Shown here: one piece after another, positions 7,997 through 17,327 of the stretch
Layout: the number at the start of each line of letters is the position of its first letter
How positions within the stretch are numbered: position 1 is the stretch's first letter
The notes under the pieces: model-generated
The model's input: the letters and a program-made list of their open reading frames with translations, nothing else
The model's database searches: none
What the model was told of the DNA's origin: nothing
Translations under genes and position numbers: made by a program
Source of the DNA: Pseudoflavonifractor_A sp022772585
Lineage (GTDB): Bacteria > Bacillota > Clostridia > Oscillospirales > Oscillospiraceae
NCBI RefSeq assembly: GCF_052065415.1
Contig: NZ_JBQHUB010000004.1
Location: 1-64,000, forward strand
DNA: 64,000 nt
Reading direction: 5' to 3'

Positions 7997-10603
7997 ATGC
8001 CAGCAGACACCACCCCCATGATGCGCCAGTACATCCAGATGAAGGAGGCCCACCCTGACTGCATCCTGTTTTTCCGGCTGGGCGACTTTTACGAGATGTT
8101 CAACGAGGACGCCAGGCTGGTGTCCAGGGAGCTGGAGCTCACCCTGACCAGCCGGGACCGGGGCAAGCCGGAGGAGGAGCGCACCCCCATGTGCGGCGTG
8201 CCCTACCACAGCGCCGACGCCTACATCGCCCGGCTCATCGCCAGGGGGTACAAGGTGGCCATCTGCGAGCAGATGGAGGACCCGGCCACCGCCAAGGGCC
8301 TGGTGGACCGGGACATCATCCGCATCATCACTCCGGGCACGGTGATCGCCTCCTCCATGCTGGAGGAGGGGCGCAACAACTTCATCTGCTCCATCTACCG
8401 GGACTCGGCCGGGGCGGCGGCGGCCTTCTGCGACATCTCCACCGGCGAGATGACGGTGACCGCCTTTTCCGGCCCTGAGACCATGGACCACCTGCGCAAC
8501 GAGCTGGGCCGCTATGCCCCCCGGGAGGCGGTGCTCTCCGACGGGGCTTACAGCGACGGGGACTTGCTGGAATTTTTGACCCAGCGGCTGGAGTGCCGCT
8601 GTGAGAACGGGGGCGAGGCCCGCTTCCGCCCCGACGTGGCGGGTCCGGCCTGCAAAAAGCAGTTTCAGACCGGGCTGGACGCGGTGGAGGGCCAGGTCCG
8701 GGCGGTGCAGGCGGTGGGCGGCCTGCTCTCCTACCTCTACGAGACCCAAAAGACCGACCTCTCCCACATCTCCGCCCTGAACTACTATACCGCGGGGCAG
8801 TTTATGGAGCTGGACCTGACGGCCCGGCGGAACCTGGAGCTCACCGAGACCCTGCGCACCAAGGAGAAGAAGGGCTCCCTCCTGTGGGTACTGGACCGGA
8901 CCCGCACCGCCATGGGCCGGCGGCTCATCCGCGGCTGGCTGGAGCGGCCCCTCCTCTCCCCGGTCCAGATCGGGAAGCGGCTGGGGGCGGTGGAGGCCCT
9001 GGTGAACGACCCTATCGCCCGGGAGGAGATCATCCTCTGCCTGCGGGAGATCACCGACCTGGAGCGGCTCATCGGCCGCATCGTATACGGCACTGCCGGC
9101 GGACGGGACCTGGTAGCTCTGGCCGCCGGCCTGGGAAAGCTCCCCGCCCTGCGGGAGCTGCTCGCCCCCCTGCCCTCCCCCCTGCTCCAGTCCCTGCGGG
9201 AGGAGCTGGACGACCTGGCGGAGCTGCGGGACCTGATCGGCCGGGGCATCGACGACGATCCCCCCTTCTCGGTGCGGGAGGGCGGCTTTATCCGCCCGGG
9301 CTATGACGCCGAGGTGGACCGCCTGCGGGACATCATGGTCAACGGCAAGGACATGGTGGCCGCCATCGAGACCCGGGAGAAGGAGCGCACCGGCATCAAG
9401 AGCCTGAAGGTGGGCTTCAACAAGGTCTTCGGCTATTATATCGAGGTCTCCAAGAGCTATTATGACCAGGTGCCCGACACCTATATCCGCAAACAGACCC
9501 TGGTCAACTGCGAGCGGTACATCACCCAGGAGCTCAAGGACATGGAGCACACCATCCTCTCGGCCCAGGACCGCATCACCGCCCTGGAGTATGAGCTCTT
9601 CTGCGCCATCCGGGAGAAGGCCGCCGGCCAGGTGGGGGCGGTGCAGCGCTCGGCGGCGGCGGCGGCCCAGGTGGACGTGCTCACCTCCTTTGCGGCGGTG
9701 GCCGCCGACGGCGGCTACTGCAGGCCGGAGGTGGACCTGTCCGGCACGGTGGAGATCCGGGAGGGCCGCCATCCGGTGGTGGAGAAGATGCTGAAAAACA
9801 GCCTCTTTGTCCCCAACGACACCTATATGGACGGCGGCGAGCACACGGTGGCCATCATCACCGGCCCCAACATGGCGGGCAAGTCCACCTATATGCGGCA
9901 GGTGGCCCTCATCGTGCTCATGGCCCAGATGGGGTCCTTCGTCCCGGCCAGATACGCCCGTATCGGCGTGGTGGACCGGGTGTTCACCCGCATCGGCGCC
10001 AGCGACGACCTGAGCGCCGGCCAGTCCACCTTCATGGTGGAGATGACCGAGGTGGCCGAGCTCCTCAAAAACGCCACGTCCAGGAGCCTTCTCATCCTGG
10101 ACGAGATCGGCCGGGGCACCAGCACCTACGACGGCATGTCCATCGCCCGGGCGGTGCTGGAGTACTGCGCCGATAAGAAGCGCCTCGGGGCCAAGACCCT
10201 CTTTGCCACCCACTACCACGAGATCACCGTGCTGGAGGGGCAGATCCCCGGCGTGCGCAACTACAACATCGCCGCCAAGAAGAAAAAGGACGACATCCTG
10301 TTCCTGCGCAAGATCGTCCCCGGCGGGGCCGACCAGAGCTACGGCATCGAGGTGGCCAAGCTGGCCGGTGTGCCCGAGCGGGTCATCAGGCGCGCCCGGG
10401 CCATTCTGGAGGAGCTGGAGCGCTCCGGGGCCCCGGACCGCGCCCAGACGCCGGAGGGCGGGACGGACGGCGGGAACGGCCAGCTCTCCATGCTGGACCT
10501 GGGGGCCGCCGAGGCGGCTGACCGCCTGCGCCGTACCGACCTGAATACCCTGACCCCCATCGAGGCCATGAACCTGCTCTACGAGCTGAAACAGAAGCTG
10601 TGA
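7997..10603 (+). CDS. mutS: DNA mismatch repair protein MutS
   Basis: MutS binds mispairs and small loops and, with ATP, recruits MutL. The 868-aa protein has the mismatch-binding N-terminus (MRQYIQMKEAHPDCILFFRLGDFYEMF, with the Phe-x-Glu of FYEMF). It then has connector and lever domains and the ATPase core: Walker A GPNMAGKST near residue 623, Walker B DEIGRGTSTYDG near 702, and ATHYHE. The C-terminal tail ends in a short helical segment before the stop. AAAAGGAG stands 8 nt before the ATG at 7997 and only 2 nt before the ATG at 7991, so the later start is chosen. It lies 85 nt after miaB. Confidence 0.95.
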   Translation: MPADTTPMMRQYIQMKEAHPDCILFFRLGDFYEMFNEDARLVSRELELTLTSRDRGKPEEERTPMCGVPYHSADAYIARLIARGYKVAICEQMEDPATAKGLVDRDIIRIITPGTVIASSMLEEGRNNFICSIYRDSAGAAAAFCDISTGEMTVTAFSGPETMDHLRNELGRYAPREAVLSDGAYSDGDLLEFLTQRLECRCENGGEARFRPDVAGPACKKQFQTGLDAVEGQVRAVQAVGGLLSYLYETQKTDLSHISALNYYTAGQFMELDLTARRNLELTETLRTKEKKGSLLWVLDRTRTAMGRRLIRGWLERPLLSPVQIGKRLGAVEALVNDPIAREEIILCLREITDLERLIGRIVYGTAGGRDLVALAAGLGKLPALRELLAPLPSPLLQSLREELDDLAELRDLIGRGIDDDPPFSVREGGFIRPGYDAEVDRLRDIMVNGKDMVAAIETREKERTGIKSLKVGFNKVFGYYIEVSKSYYDQVPDTYIRKQTLVNCERYITQELKDMEHTILSAQDRITALEYELFCAIREKAAGQVGAVQRSAAAAAQVDVLTSFAAVAADGGYCRPEVDLSGTVEIREGRHPVVEKMLKNSLFVPNDTYMDGGEHTVAIITGPNMAGKSTYMRQVALIVLMAQMGSFVPARYARIGVVDRVFTRIGASDDLSAGQSTFMVEMTEVAELLKNATSRSLLILDEIGRGTSTYDGMSIARAVLEYCADKKRLGAKTLFATHYHEITVLEGQIPGVRNYNIAAKKKKDDILFLRKIVPGGADQSYGIEVAKLAGVPERVIRRARAILEELERSGAPDRAQTPEGGTDGGNGQLSMLDLGAAEAADRLRRTDLNTLTPIEAMNLLYELKQKL

Positions 10604-10646
10604 CCCGGGGCGGCCCGTGCCGCCCGCACCGGAAAGGAGCGTGCCC

Positions 10647-11345
10647 ATGTATCCCCGCCGAAACCGGCAGGAAAAACTGACCCCCGGCGAGTGCGTCCGG
10701 GGGGCGGCGCTGTCGGTCCTATACCTCTTTGTATTCCCCTTCGCCATGGCGTGGGTCCAGCGGACCACGGGGGAGGAGCTGCCGGTGGCCGAGGCCAACG
10801 TGGTCTACTACCTTATCTCGGTGATGCTGGTGTTCCTGCTGTTCTGGCGGTTTCTGAAGCGGAATTTCGAGCTGCTGCTGGACCGCCTGCCCGAGAACCT
10901 GTTCGCCCTGCTGGTGGGACTGGCGGGGGCGGAGCTTTTCCGCGCGCTGGTGACGATCCTCCCCTGTCCGGTGGAAAACCCCAACGTATACAACTACCGG
11001 GAGCAGTTCCTGCTCTCGCCGGGCGCTACCACTGTGATCCTGGTGGTGCTCATGCCCATTGTGGAGGAGATGATCTTCCGGGGCTTCCTCTTCGGAACGG
11101 TCCGGCGCTGCAGCCGGGGGCTGGCCTATGTGCTGTCGGCGGGCCTGTTTGCCCTGTACAGCGTGTGGCAGTTCGTCTTTTCCTACGGCGCGGTGGACCT
11201 GCGCTACCTGCTGCTGGCGGGGCGGTACCTGCCCATGGCGCTGGCACTGAGCTGGTGCTACGACGCGGGCAGCTCGGTGTGGACGGCGGTGCTCCTCCAC
11301 ATGGCCGTGAACGGCCTGGCTCTCCTGCGGGCCGTGGGAGGATAA
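10647..11345 (+). CDS. CPBP-family intramembrane metalloprotease-like protein
   Basis: This 232-aa integral membrane protein has about six hydrophobic segments. It contains the Abi/CPBP motif EEMIFRG (about residues 139-145) and the third motif HMAVN near the C-terminus. The second motif, normally F-x-x-x-H, reads FALYS here, so one metal-binding histidine appears to be missing. Family members are prenyl-protease-like enzymes, some acting in bacteriocin immunity or regulated proteolysis. The substrate cannot be predicted. GGAAAGGAG precedes the ATG. It is inserted between mutS and mutL and probably co-transcribed. Confidence 0.8.
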   Translation: MYPRRNRQEKLTPGECVRGAALSVLYLFVFPFAMAWVQRTTGEELPVAEANVVYYLISVMLVFLLFWRFLKRNFELLLDRLPENLFALLVGLAGAELFRALVTILPCPVENPNVYNYREQFLLSPGATTVILVVLMPIVEEMIFRGFLFGTVRRCSRGLAYVLSAGLFALYSVWQFVFSYGAVDLRYLLLAGRYLPMALALSWCYDAGSSVWTAVLLHMAVNGLALLRAVGG

Positions 11346-11421
11346 GCGCGCCCGGCCCTCCCGGCGCCCTCACAGGGCGCCGGACCCATTGATCTGCTGA
11401 TAGAAAGTGTGGTGGAACACG

Positions 11422-13446
11422 ATGCCTCATATCCGACCGCTGGACCCCCATGTGGCCGACCTGATCGCCGCCGGCGAGGTGGTGGAGCGCCCCGCGTCGG
11501 TGGCCAAGGAGCTGACCGAGAACGCCATCGACGCCGGGGCCACCGCCGTGACGGTGGAGATCCAGCACGGGGGCATGTCCCTCATCCGGGTCACCGACAA
11601 CGGCTGCGGCATTGCCGCCGGCGAGGCTGAGACCGCCTTTCTCCGCCACGCCACCAGCAAGATCCGCAGCGAATACGACCTGGAGGCCATCGGCACCCTG
11701 GGCTTCCGGGGGGAGGCGCTGGCCGCCATCTCCGCCGTGTCCCGGGTGAGCCTGCTCACCCGCACCGCCGGCGCCGCCATGGGAACGGCGCTGGAGCTGG
11801 AGGGGGGCGTGGTCACCGGCCGGGAGGAGGCGGGCTGCCCCCAGGGCACCACGCTGGTGGTCCGGGACCTCTTTTACAACACCCCCGCCCGGCTGAAATT
11901 CATGAAAAAGGACGCCGCCGAGGGGGCCGCGGTGTACGCCGCGGTGCAGCGCCTGGCCCTGTCCCATCCCGAGGTGTCGGTGAAATTCCTGCGGGACGGA
12001 AAGCAGGAGCTCCTTACCCCCGGCGACGGACAGCTCAAAAGCGCGGTGTACGCCGTGCTGGGCCGGGACATGGCCCTGGGCCTGACGCCGGTGAACGGCT
12101 CCGGCGAGGAGATGAGCGTCACCGGCTTTGCCTCCCTGCCCACCTGCTGCCGGGGGACTAGGGGATACCAGCACTTTTTCGTCAACGGCCGCTACGTGAA
12201 GAGCCGCACCATGACGGCCGCCCTGGAGGAGGCCTATGCCAACCAGAAGATGGTGGGCAAGTTCCCCGGCTGCGTTCTCCATCTGACCTGCAAGCTCAAC
12301 GCGGTGGATGTGAACGTCCACCCCACCAAGCAGGAGGTCAAGTTCGGCAGCGACAAGCGGGTCTTTGACGCGGTGTATTACGCCGTCAGATCGGCGCTGG
12401 AGGCCGACCGCACCCGCCCGGCGGCGGTACTGGAGAAGGCGCCCGCCCGCCCCCCTGTCTCAGCGGACAAGGGCCGCTTCCAGACCATGACGGCGGAGCA
12501 GTACCGCTCCCTGGCCGGGCGGACGGAGCGCCCCGCCGGGAAGCAGCCGGTGCGGCCGGGAGTGTCCGCCCTGGAGCGCATCCTCTCCGGGCCGGAGCGG
12601 AAGGGCAGCCTGCCTCTCCATGATTTCACCGCCCCCCGGAGCGGAGCGGCCCGTCCGCCCGCCGCCCCGGCGGAGCCGAAGGAGGAACGCCCGCCCCGGT
12701 CCTCTGAGGACCGTGCGGACGGGAAAAAGGGGATGACCCCGGCCCCGGAACAGAAAGACGGCGGGACGCCCAAGGCGTCCGCCGCGGAGCGCAGGGACGA
12801 AAAGGCAGCCGGCTCCTCCCTCCCCGGGGCGGAGAGCGGCGGAAGAGAGATACCCGAACCTCCCGCTCCCATGCCTGAGCCGGAGCCCTGGCGCATCGCC
12901 GGGGAGGTGCTGAACACCTACATCATCGTGGAGCAGGGGGACCGGGTGCTCTTCATCGACAAGCACGCCGCCCACGAGCGGATGAATTTTGACAAGCTCA
13001 AGGCGGAGGGGTATACTCCTATGCGGCAGCTCCTGCTGACGCCGGTGGTCTTTACGCCCCCGGCGGAGGAGGGGGCCGTCCTCCTCCAGAACCTGGCGCT
13101 GCTGGAGCGCTTCGGGTTTGAGGCGGAGGACTTCGGCGGCGGGACCGTCATCGTGCGCCAGTGCCCCGACTATGTGGACGCCGGGGACGTGGAGCGCACC
13201 CTGTCCGAGCTGGCGGGGAAGCTGCTCCTCACCGGCCGGGCCGACCCGGAGGGGGCACGGGACGAGCTGATGCACACCATGGCGTGCAAGGCGGCCATCA
13301 AGGGCGGCCAGAAAAACAGCCCGACCGAGCTGGAGAAGGTGGCCCGGGCCGTGATGGAGGGTACGGTCAGGTATTGTCCCCACGGCCGTCCGGTGGCCAT
13401 CGAGCTGACCCGGGGCCAGCTGGAGAAGCAGTTCAAGCGCTCGTGA
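11422..13446 (+). CDS. mutL: DNA mismatch repair protein MutL
   Basis: This 674-aa GHKL ATPase couples mismatch recognition to strand incision. Motifs in order are the N-terminal IAAGEVVERPASVAKELTEN, AIDAGA, DNGCGI, RHATSKI and GFRGEAL. A long, low-complexity linker (about residues 330-490, rich in Pro, Ala and Arg) separates the halves. The C-terminal dimer domain carries the endonuclease-type motif DKHAAHERMNFD, an ACKAAIKGG segment and CPHGRP, as in MutL proteins of organisms without MutH. The last acidic residue of the DxHAxxExxxxE motif is Asp instead of Glu. The ATG at 11422 matches the family N-terminus; a GTG at 11407 is in frame upstream. Confidence 0.95.
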   Translation: MPHIRPLDPHVADLIAAGEVVERPASVAKELTENAIDAGATAVTVEIQHGGMSLIRVTDNGCGIAAGEAETAFLRHATSKIRSEYDLEAIGTLGFRGEALAAISAVSRVSLLTRTAGAAMGTALELEGGVVTGREEAGCPQGTTLVVRDLFYNTPARLKFMKKDAAEGAAVYAAVQRLALSHPEVSVKFLRDGKQELLTPGDGQLKSAVYAVLGRDMALGLTPVNGSGEEMSVTGFASLPTCCRGTRGYQHFFVNGRYVKSRTMTAALEEAYANQKMVGKFPGCVLHLTCKLNAVDVNVHPTKQEVKFGSDKRVFDAVYYAVRSALEADRTRPAAVLEKAPARPPVSADKGRFQTMTAEQYRSLAGRTERPAGKQPVRPGVSALERILSGPERKGSLPLHDFTAPRSGAARPPAAPAEPKEERPPRSSEDRADGKKGMTPAPEQKDGGTPKASAAERRDEKAAGSSLPGAESGGREIPEPPAPMPEPEPWRIAGEVLNTYIIVEQGDRVLFIDKHAAHERMNFDKLKAEGYTPMRQLLLTPVVFTPPAEEGAVLLQNLALLERFGFEAEDFGGGTVIVRQCPDYVDAGDVERTLSELAGKLLLTGRADPEGARDELMHTMACKAAIKGGQKNSPTELEKVARAVMEGTVRYCPHGRPVAIELTRGQLEKQFKRS

Positions 13447-13563
13447 ACAAAAAAATTGCCGTGTCGACAAATTTCACGGGCGAATATGGAAAATGTTGGT
13501 TATTATAGTGCTATCTCGCGGCGGGCCTTTCGGGGTCGGCCATAGAAAGAAAAGGGGTATCAC

Positions 13564-13821
13564 ATGATGCAAAAGATCAACAATCTCCAGGAGCTCTTCC
13601 TCCTCCGCGCCCGGAACAGCCGGGCCAACGTCACGGTATTTCTCATGAACGGCTACCAGATCCGGGGACAGATCGCCGGGTTTGACGCCTTTGTGGTGGT
13701 GGTGAGCAGCGACGGCAAGCAGCAGGTCATCTATAAGCACGCCATCTCCACCATCATGCCGGAGCGGCCGGTGGACCTGCGCCAGGATGAGGGCATGCCC
13801 GCAGCCCAGTGCGGGCGGTAA
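13564..13821 (+). CDS. hfq: RNA chaperone Hfq
   Basis: This 85-aa Sm-like protein forms hexameric rings that bind U-rich and A-rich RNA. The Sm1 region is NLQELFLLRARNSRANVTVFLMNGYQIRGQIAGFDAF, and the Sm2 signature is YKHAIST, with the conserved Tyr-Lys-His. The short C-terminal tail is typical of Gram-positive Hfq. An AAAAGGGG ribosome site lies ahead of two adjacent ATGs (13564 and 13567). It follows mutL after 117 nt; the canonical miaA gene that often sits there is absent. Confidence 0.94.
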   Translation: MMQKINNLQELFLLRARNSRANVTVFLMNGYQIRGQIAGFDAFVVVVSSDGKQQVIYKHAISTIMPERPVDLRQDEGMPAAQCGR

Positions 13822-13893
13822 GATACATGCGAGATACACCTCCGCCGCCGGGAGAGGCTTTTTCCGGCGGCGGAGGGGAAGGAAACAAGAGAG

Positions 13894-15180
13894 ATGAAAC
13901 AGGGAGCGCTGCTCAATCGAATCATGATGCTGGTGCTGTTCGGCGCCATTGTGATCTACCTGGGGGTGTACGCCTGGGACGCACTGACCGATCCCTTTAC
14001 CACCGTGACGGCCTATTCCTGCACGGTGGACGACGCCATGGAGGCCACCGGCTTTCTGGCGCGGGAGGAGAAGGTGATCCAGGGAGCGTCCGCCGCTGTG
14101 GTGGACCAGCTCTTCAGCGAGGGGGAGAAGGTGGCCAGAGGCCAGACGGTGGCGGTGCTCTACAGCAGCACGGCGGCCGCCGACCGGCGCGGCCAGCTCC
14201 AGGCGCTGGAGGCCGAGCGTGACCAGCTGCAATATGCATTGAACAAAAGCGGGGACGTCAGCGACAACGCCCGCCTCAGCGCTGGGATCATCCAGGCCAT
14301 CGCGGCTCTGAGGGGCTCGGTGGCGGCGGAGGATTTCACCCGGCTGGAGGACCAGACCATGGAGCTCAAGGGGCTGGTGTACCAGCGGGCCGACACCTAC
14401 AGCGGTGAAGGCGAGGGGGCCGCGGCGGCGCAGGCCCAGCTGGAAAGCCTGAACAGCCAGATCGCCGCCCTGCAGAGCCAGTCCGCCGCCGATACCACCC
14501 GGGTGGCCGTGGAAGAGTCGGGGGTATTCTCCGGCCAGGTGGACGGGTATGAGACTCTGCTGACACTGGAGGGGCTGGAGACCCTGACGCCCGCCGACCT
14601 GGACCGTCTGGCCGCCCAAAAGCCGGCTCAGGACGCCGCGGCGGTGGGCAAGCTCATCACCGACACAAAGTGGTATTTTGTCTGCCCCCTCTCAGAGGAG
14701 GAGGCCGGCCACCTGACCGAGGGAGGCACCGTGAAGGTGCGCTTTTCCCGGGACTGGGCGGGTGAGGTCTCCATGAAGGTGGAGCGCATCGGTCCGCCCC
14801 AGGACGGGCGGATGACGGTGATCCTGTCCTCCACCCGCTTCCTGTCCGACACCACGCTGCTGCGGCGGCAGACGGTGGACCTGGTGTTCAGCAGCAAGAG
14901 CGGCATCCGGGTGCCCAAAAACGCCATCCGGGTGGTGACCGAGACCGGGACGGACGAGGAGAGCGGACAGACCGTGGAACGCCAGGTCACGGGGGTGTAC
15001 GCCCTGGTAGGGGCCCAGGCCGAATTCAAGCCGGTGGAGATCCTGGACCAGCGGGACGACTACTGCGTAGTCCGGGCCGTGTCGCCCGACGATCCCAAGG
15101 CCGCCCGGAAGGATCTGAGGGCCGGCGATGAGATCATCGTGGCCGGACGGGACCTCTTTGACGGAAAGGTCATCCGGTAG
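13894..15180 (+). CDS. HlyD-family membrane fusion/adaptor-like protein
   Basis: This 428-aa protein has one N-terminal membrane helix (about residues 9-28) and a large extracytoplasmic part. The segments AYSCTVDDAMEATGFLAREE and AVVDQLFSEGEKVARGQTVAVLY form a lipoyl/barrel-sandwich half. A coiled-coil hairpin (about residues 105-210, heptad Leu/Gln-rich) and beta-barrel regions follow. This is the adaptor architecture of HlyD/RND-type exporters. No transporter gene is adjacent, and such orphans are common near the sepF cluster of clostridia. A role in envelope assembly is only a guess. It starts 72 nt after hfq. Confidence 0.72.
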   Translation: MKQGALLNRIMMLVLFGAIVIYLGVYAWDALTDPFTTVTAYSCTVDDAMEATGFLAREEKVIQGASAAVVDQLFSEGEKVARGQTVAVLYSSTAAADRRGQLQALEAERDQLQYALNKSGDVSDNARLSAGIIQAIAALRGSVAAEDFTRLEDQTMELKGLVYQRADTYSGEGEGAAAAQAQLESLNSQIAALQSQSAADTTRVAVEESGVFSGQVDGYETLLTLEGLETLTPADLDRLAAQKPAQDAAAVGKLITDTKWYFVCPLSEEEAGHLTEGGTVKVRFSRDWAGEVSMKVERIGPPQDGRMTVILSSTRFLSDTTLLRRQTVDLVFSSKSGIRVPKNAIRVVTETGTDEESGQTVERQVTGVYALVGAQAEFKPVEILDQRDDYCVVRAVSPDDPKAARKDLRAGDEIIVAGRDLFDGKVIR

Positions 15181-15219
15181 GCCGGAGTTTGCATCAACAG
15201 AGAAACAGAGGTGCGCGTT

Positions 15220-15939
15220 ATGGCATTGTTGGAAGAGAACATTCAGAAGGTGCGGGAGAAGATCGCCGCGGCGGCCCGTGAGGTGGGCCGGGACCCGGCG
15301 GAGATCACCCTGGTGGCGGCCACCAAGGTCCAGACCTCCGAGACCATCCGGGCGGCCATCGCCGCCGGCGTGACGGTGTGCGGCGAGAACCGGGTGCAGG
15401 AGATGACAGCCCACCTGGCGGACAACGCCTATGAGGGGGCCAGGATCCATTTCATCGGCCATCTGCAGACCAATAAGGTGAAATACGTGGTGGGCAAGGT
15501 GGATCTGATCGAGTCGGTGAGCTCGGAGCATCTGCTGGACGCCATTGAGGACCGGGCCGCCAAGGTGGGCGTGGTGCAGGACATCCTGATCGAGGTCAAC
15601 GTGGGTGAAGAGGAGAGCAAAAGCGGCCTGAGCGTGGCCGAGCTGCCTGCCTTGGCCCAAAAGGCGGCCGCTCTGCCCCATGTGCGGCTGCGCGGATTGA
15701 TGGCCATCCCTCCCGCCGCCGCCTGCGAGGGGGAAAACCGTCACTTTTTTGCGGAAATGCGACAGCTTTTTGTTGACATAAAGGAAAAGTTGGATGATAA
15801 TAATTGCGTTATGGATTGTCTCTCAATGGGGATGAGCCGGGATTACGAGGATGCCGTCCGGGAGGGGGCTACCCTGGTCCGTGTGGGCACCGCCCTCTTT
15901 GGGCCCAGGCCCCCCATGGGGCAGGCGCGGCAGGAGTGA
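15220..15939 (+). CDS. YggS/YlmE-family pyridoxal phosphate-binding protein
   Basis: This 239-aa single-domain TIM-barrel protein of the PLP homeostasis family is non-enzymatic in studied members and helps balance PLP and amino acid pools. It carries the PLP lysine motif VAATKVQ, then GENRVQE, HFIGHLQTNK, LIEVNVGEE, GLMAIPP, LSMGMSRDYEDAV and the phosphate-binding end GTALFG. The ATG at 15220, 6 nt after GAGGTG, is preferred to the GTG at 15211. It precedes sepF, the classical ylmE-ylmF order in Firmicutes. Confidence 0.93.
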   Translation: MALLEENIQKVREKIAAAAREVGRDPAEITLVAATKVQTSETIRAAIAAGVTVCGENRVQEMTAHLADNAYEGARIHFIGHLQTNKVKYVVGKVDLIESVSSEHLLDAIEDRAAKVGVVQDILIEVNVGEEESKSGLSVAELPALAQKAAALPHVRLRGLMAIPPAAACEGENRHFFAEMRQLFVDIKEKLDDNNCVMDCLSMGMSRDYEDAVREGATLVRVGTALFGPRPPMGQARQE

Positions 15940-16010
15940 CAAAAGGCGGCGAGCCTTTTGCGCCGGGACTGTTCCGGGACCGGTACCAATGGCATCAGAA
16001 GGAGACCAAT

Positions 16011-16487
16011 ATGGGATTTATCGATGAACTCAAGCGGCTTGCCCGCCCGTATGAGGATGAGGATTCTATGGACGATTTTGAGGATGATTTCGACGAGATG
16101 AATCGCGCTGAGCAGAGCGAGCCCCGCAAGGCCGCGCCCAAGCGCGACACGGGCTCGTTCAACATGGAGCCCGAGCGCCGGAGCAACAAGGTGGTCAATA
16201 TCCACACCACCACCCAGCTCCAGGTGGTGCTGGTCAAGCCCGACCGCTTTGAGAACGCGGCCGAGATCGCCGACCACCTGCGGGAGAAGCGCACCGTGGT
16301 GCTCAACCTGGAGTCCACCAACAAGGACATCGCCCGCCGCCTGCTGGACTTCCTGTCCGGCGTGGCCTACGCCAACGAGGGCAAGATCAAGAAGGTGGCC
16401 CTGGCCACCTACATCATCACGCCCTACAACGTGGACATCCTGGGCGATCTGATCGACGAACTGGAGAACAACGGGCTGTATTTCTAA
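16011..16487 (+). CDS. sepF: cell division protein SepF
   Basis: SepF polymerises into rings that tether and bundle FtsZ at the membrane. The 158-aa product begins with an amphipathic membrane-targeting segment (MGFIDELKRLARPY), followed by an acidic linker and then the globular SepF domain (VVLVKPDRFENAAEIADHLREKRTVVLNLE, DFLSGVAYA, ITPYNV). AGAAGGAGA lies before the ATG. It is located between yggS and divIVA as in other Firmicutes dcw-adjacent clusters. Confidence 0.94.
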   Translation: MGFIDELKRLARPYEDEDSMDDFEDDFDEMNRAEQSEPRKAAPKRDTGSFNMEPERRSNKVVNIHTTTQLQVVLVKPDRFENAAEIADHLREKRTVVLNLESTNKDIARRLLDFLSGVAYANEGKIKKVALATYIITPYNVDILGDLIDELENNGLYF

Positions 16488-16533
16488 GTGCAGCCGGAGA
16501 GAATGAGATGAACGAAAAGCGGGGGATTACGAT

Positions 16534-17286
16534 ATGCTGACGCCTCAGGAAGTCTCTGAGCACGCCTTTGCGAAGGCCTCGTTCGGAGGATACAACATGG
16601 CCATGGTGGACGAGTTCCTGGACCAGCTTACCGAGGACTATACATCGCTCTATAAGGAGAACGCCGTCCTGAAGAGCAAGATGAAGGTGCTGGTGGACAA
16701 GGTGGAGGAGTACCGCTCCACCGAGGAGGCCATGCGCAAGGCCCTGCTGACCGCCCAGCGGATGGCCGACGAGATGGTGGCCGAGGCGGAGGCCAAGAAG
16801 GTCGAACTGCTCAAGAGCGTGGAGGCCGATGCCCAGGAGCGGCGGGCCCAGCTGCGGCGGGAGATCGCCGACGAGGAGGCCCGGCTCACTGCCGCCCGCC
16901 AGTCCACCGCCAAGTATGTGGAGCGGCTGAAGGAGCTTTACCAGAACGAGATGGACTACCTGGCCTCCCTGAGCGAGCTCACCGCCCCGGCGGAGGAGCC
17001 CGACCAGGTGGAGGCTGCCGCCCAGGCCATCGGCCAGGCCGTGGAAGAGGCGGTGAAGGAAGAGGAGAAGATCACCATCGAGGTGCCGGTGGAGGATAAA
17101 AACGACGGCGGGCTCTATGCCGAACTGATGGAGCTGAACATGAACCCCGCCGAGGGCGAGCGCCACAAGCGCCCGGTCCGCCAGCCCATGGAGACCCGGC
17201 CGGAGGAGGATCCGGACGACACCGCGCCCACCAAGCGGATCGACTTTTCCAACCTGCAGTTTGGCAAGGATTACGAAATCAAGTGA
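16534..17286 (+). CDS. divIVA: DivIVA-domain protein
   Basis: This 250-aa coiled-coil protein recruits partners to curved membrane at division sites or poles. The N-terminal lipid-binding domain (MLTPQEVSEHAFAKASFGGYNMAMVDEFLDQL) matches the DivIVA/Wag31 start. A long coiled coil spans about residues 30-150. An acidic tail (rich in Glu and Asp) ends the protein. GGGGGAT precedes the ATG. A ten-codon open frame (16508-16540) overlaps the start codon and might couple translation, but there is no proof that it is used. It is the last gene of the rightward run. Confidence 0.88.
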   Translation: MLTPQEVSEHAFAKASFGGYNMAMVDEFLDQLTEDYTSLYKENAVLKSKMKVLVDKVEEYRSTEEAMRKALLTAQRMADEMVAEAEAKKVELLKSVEADAQERRAQLRREIADEEARLTAARQSTAKYVERLKELYQNEMDYLASLSELTAPAEEPDQVEAAAQAIGQAVEEAVKEEEKITIEVPVEDKNDGGLYAELMELNMNPAEGERHKRPVRQPMETRPEEDPDDTAPTKRIDFSNLQFGKDYEIK

Positions 17287-17292
17287 CCCCTC

Positions 17293-17321
17293 TTGACAGA
17301 GGGGACCAAAGCGGATAAGAT
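17293..17321 (+). promoter_or_regulatory. promoter of the T-box/ileS unit
   Basis: TTGACA (17293-17298), 17 nt, TAAGAT (17316-17321): a near-consensus vegetative promoter. The -35 box lies within a small inverted repeat (CCCCTC ... GAGGGG) just after divIVA. Confidence 0.8.
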
Positions 17322-17327
17322 ATCTCT

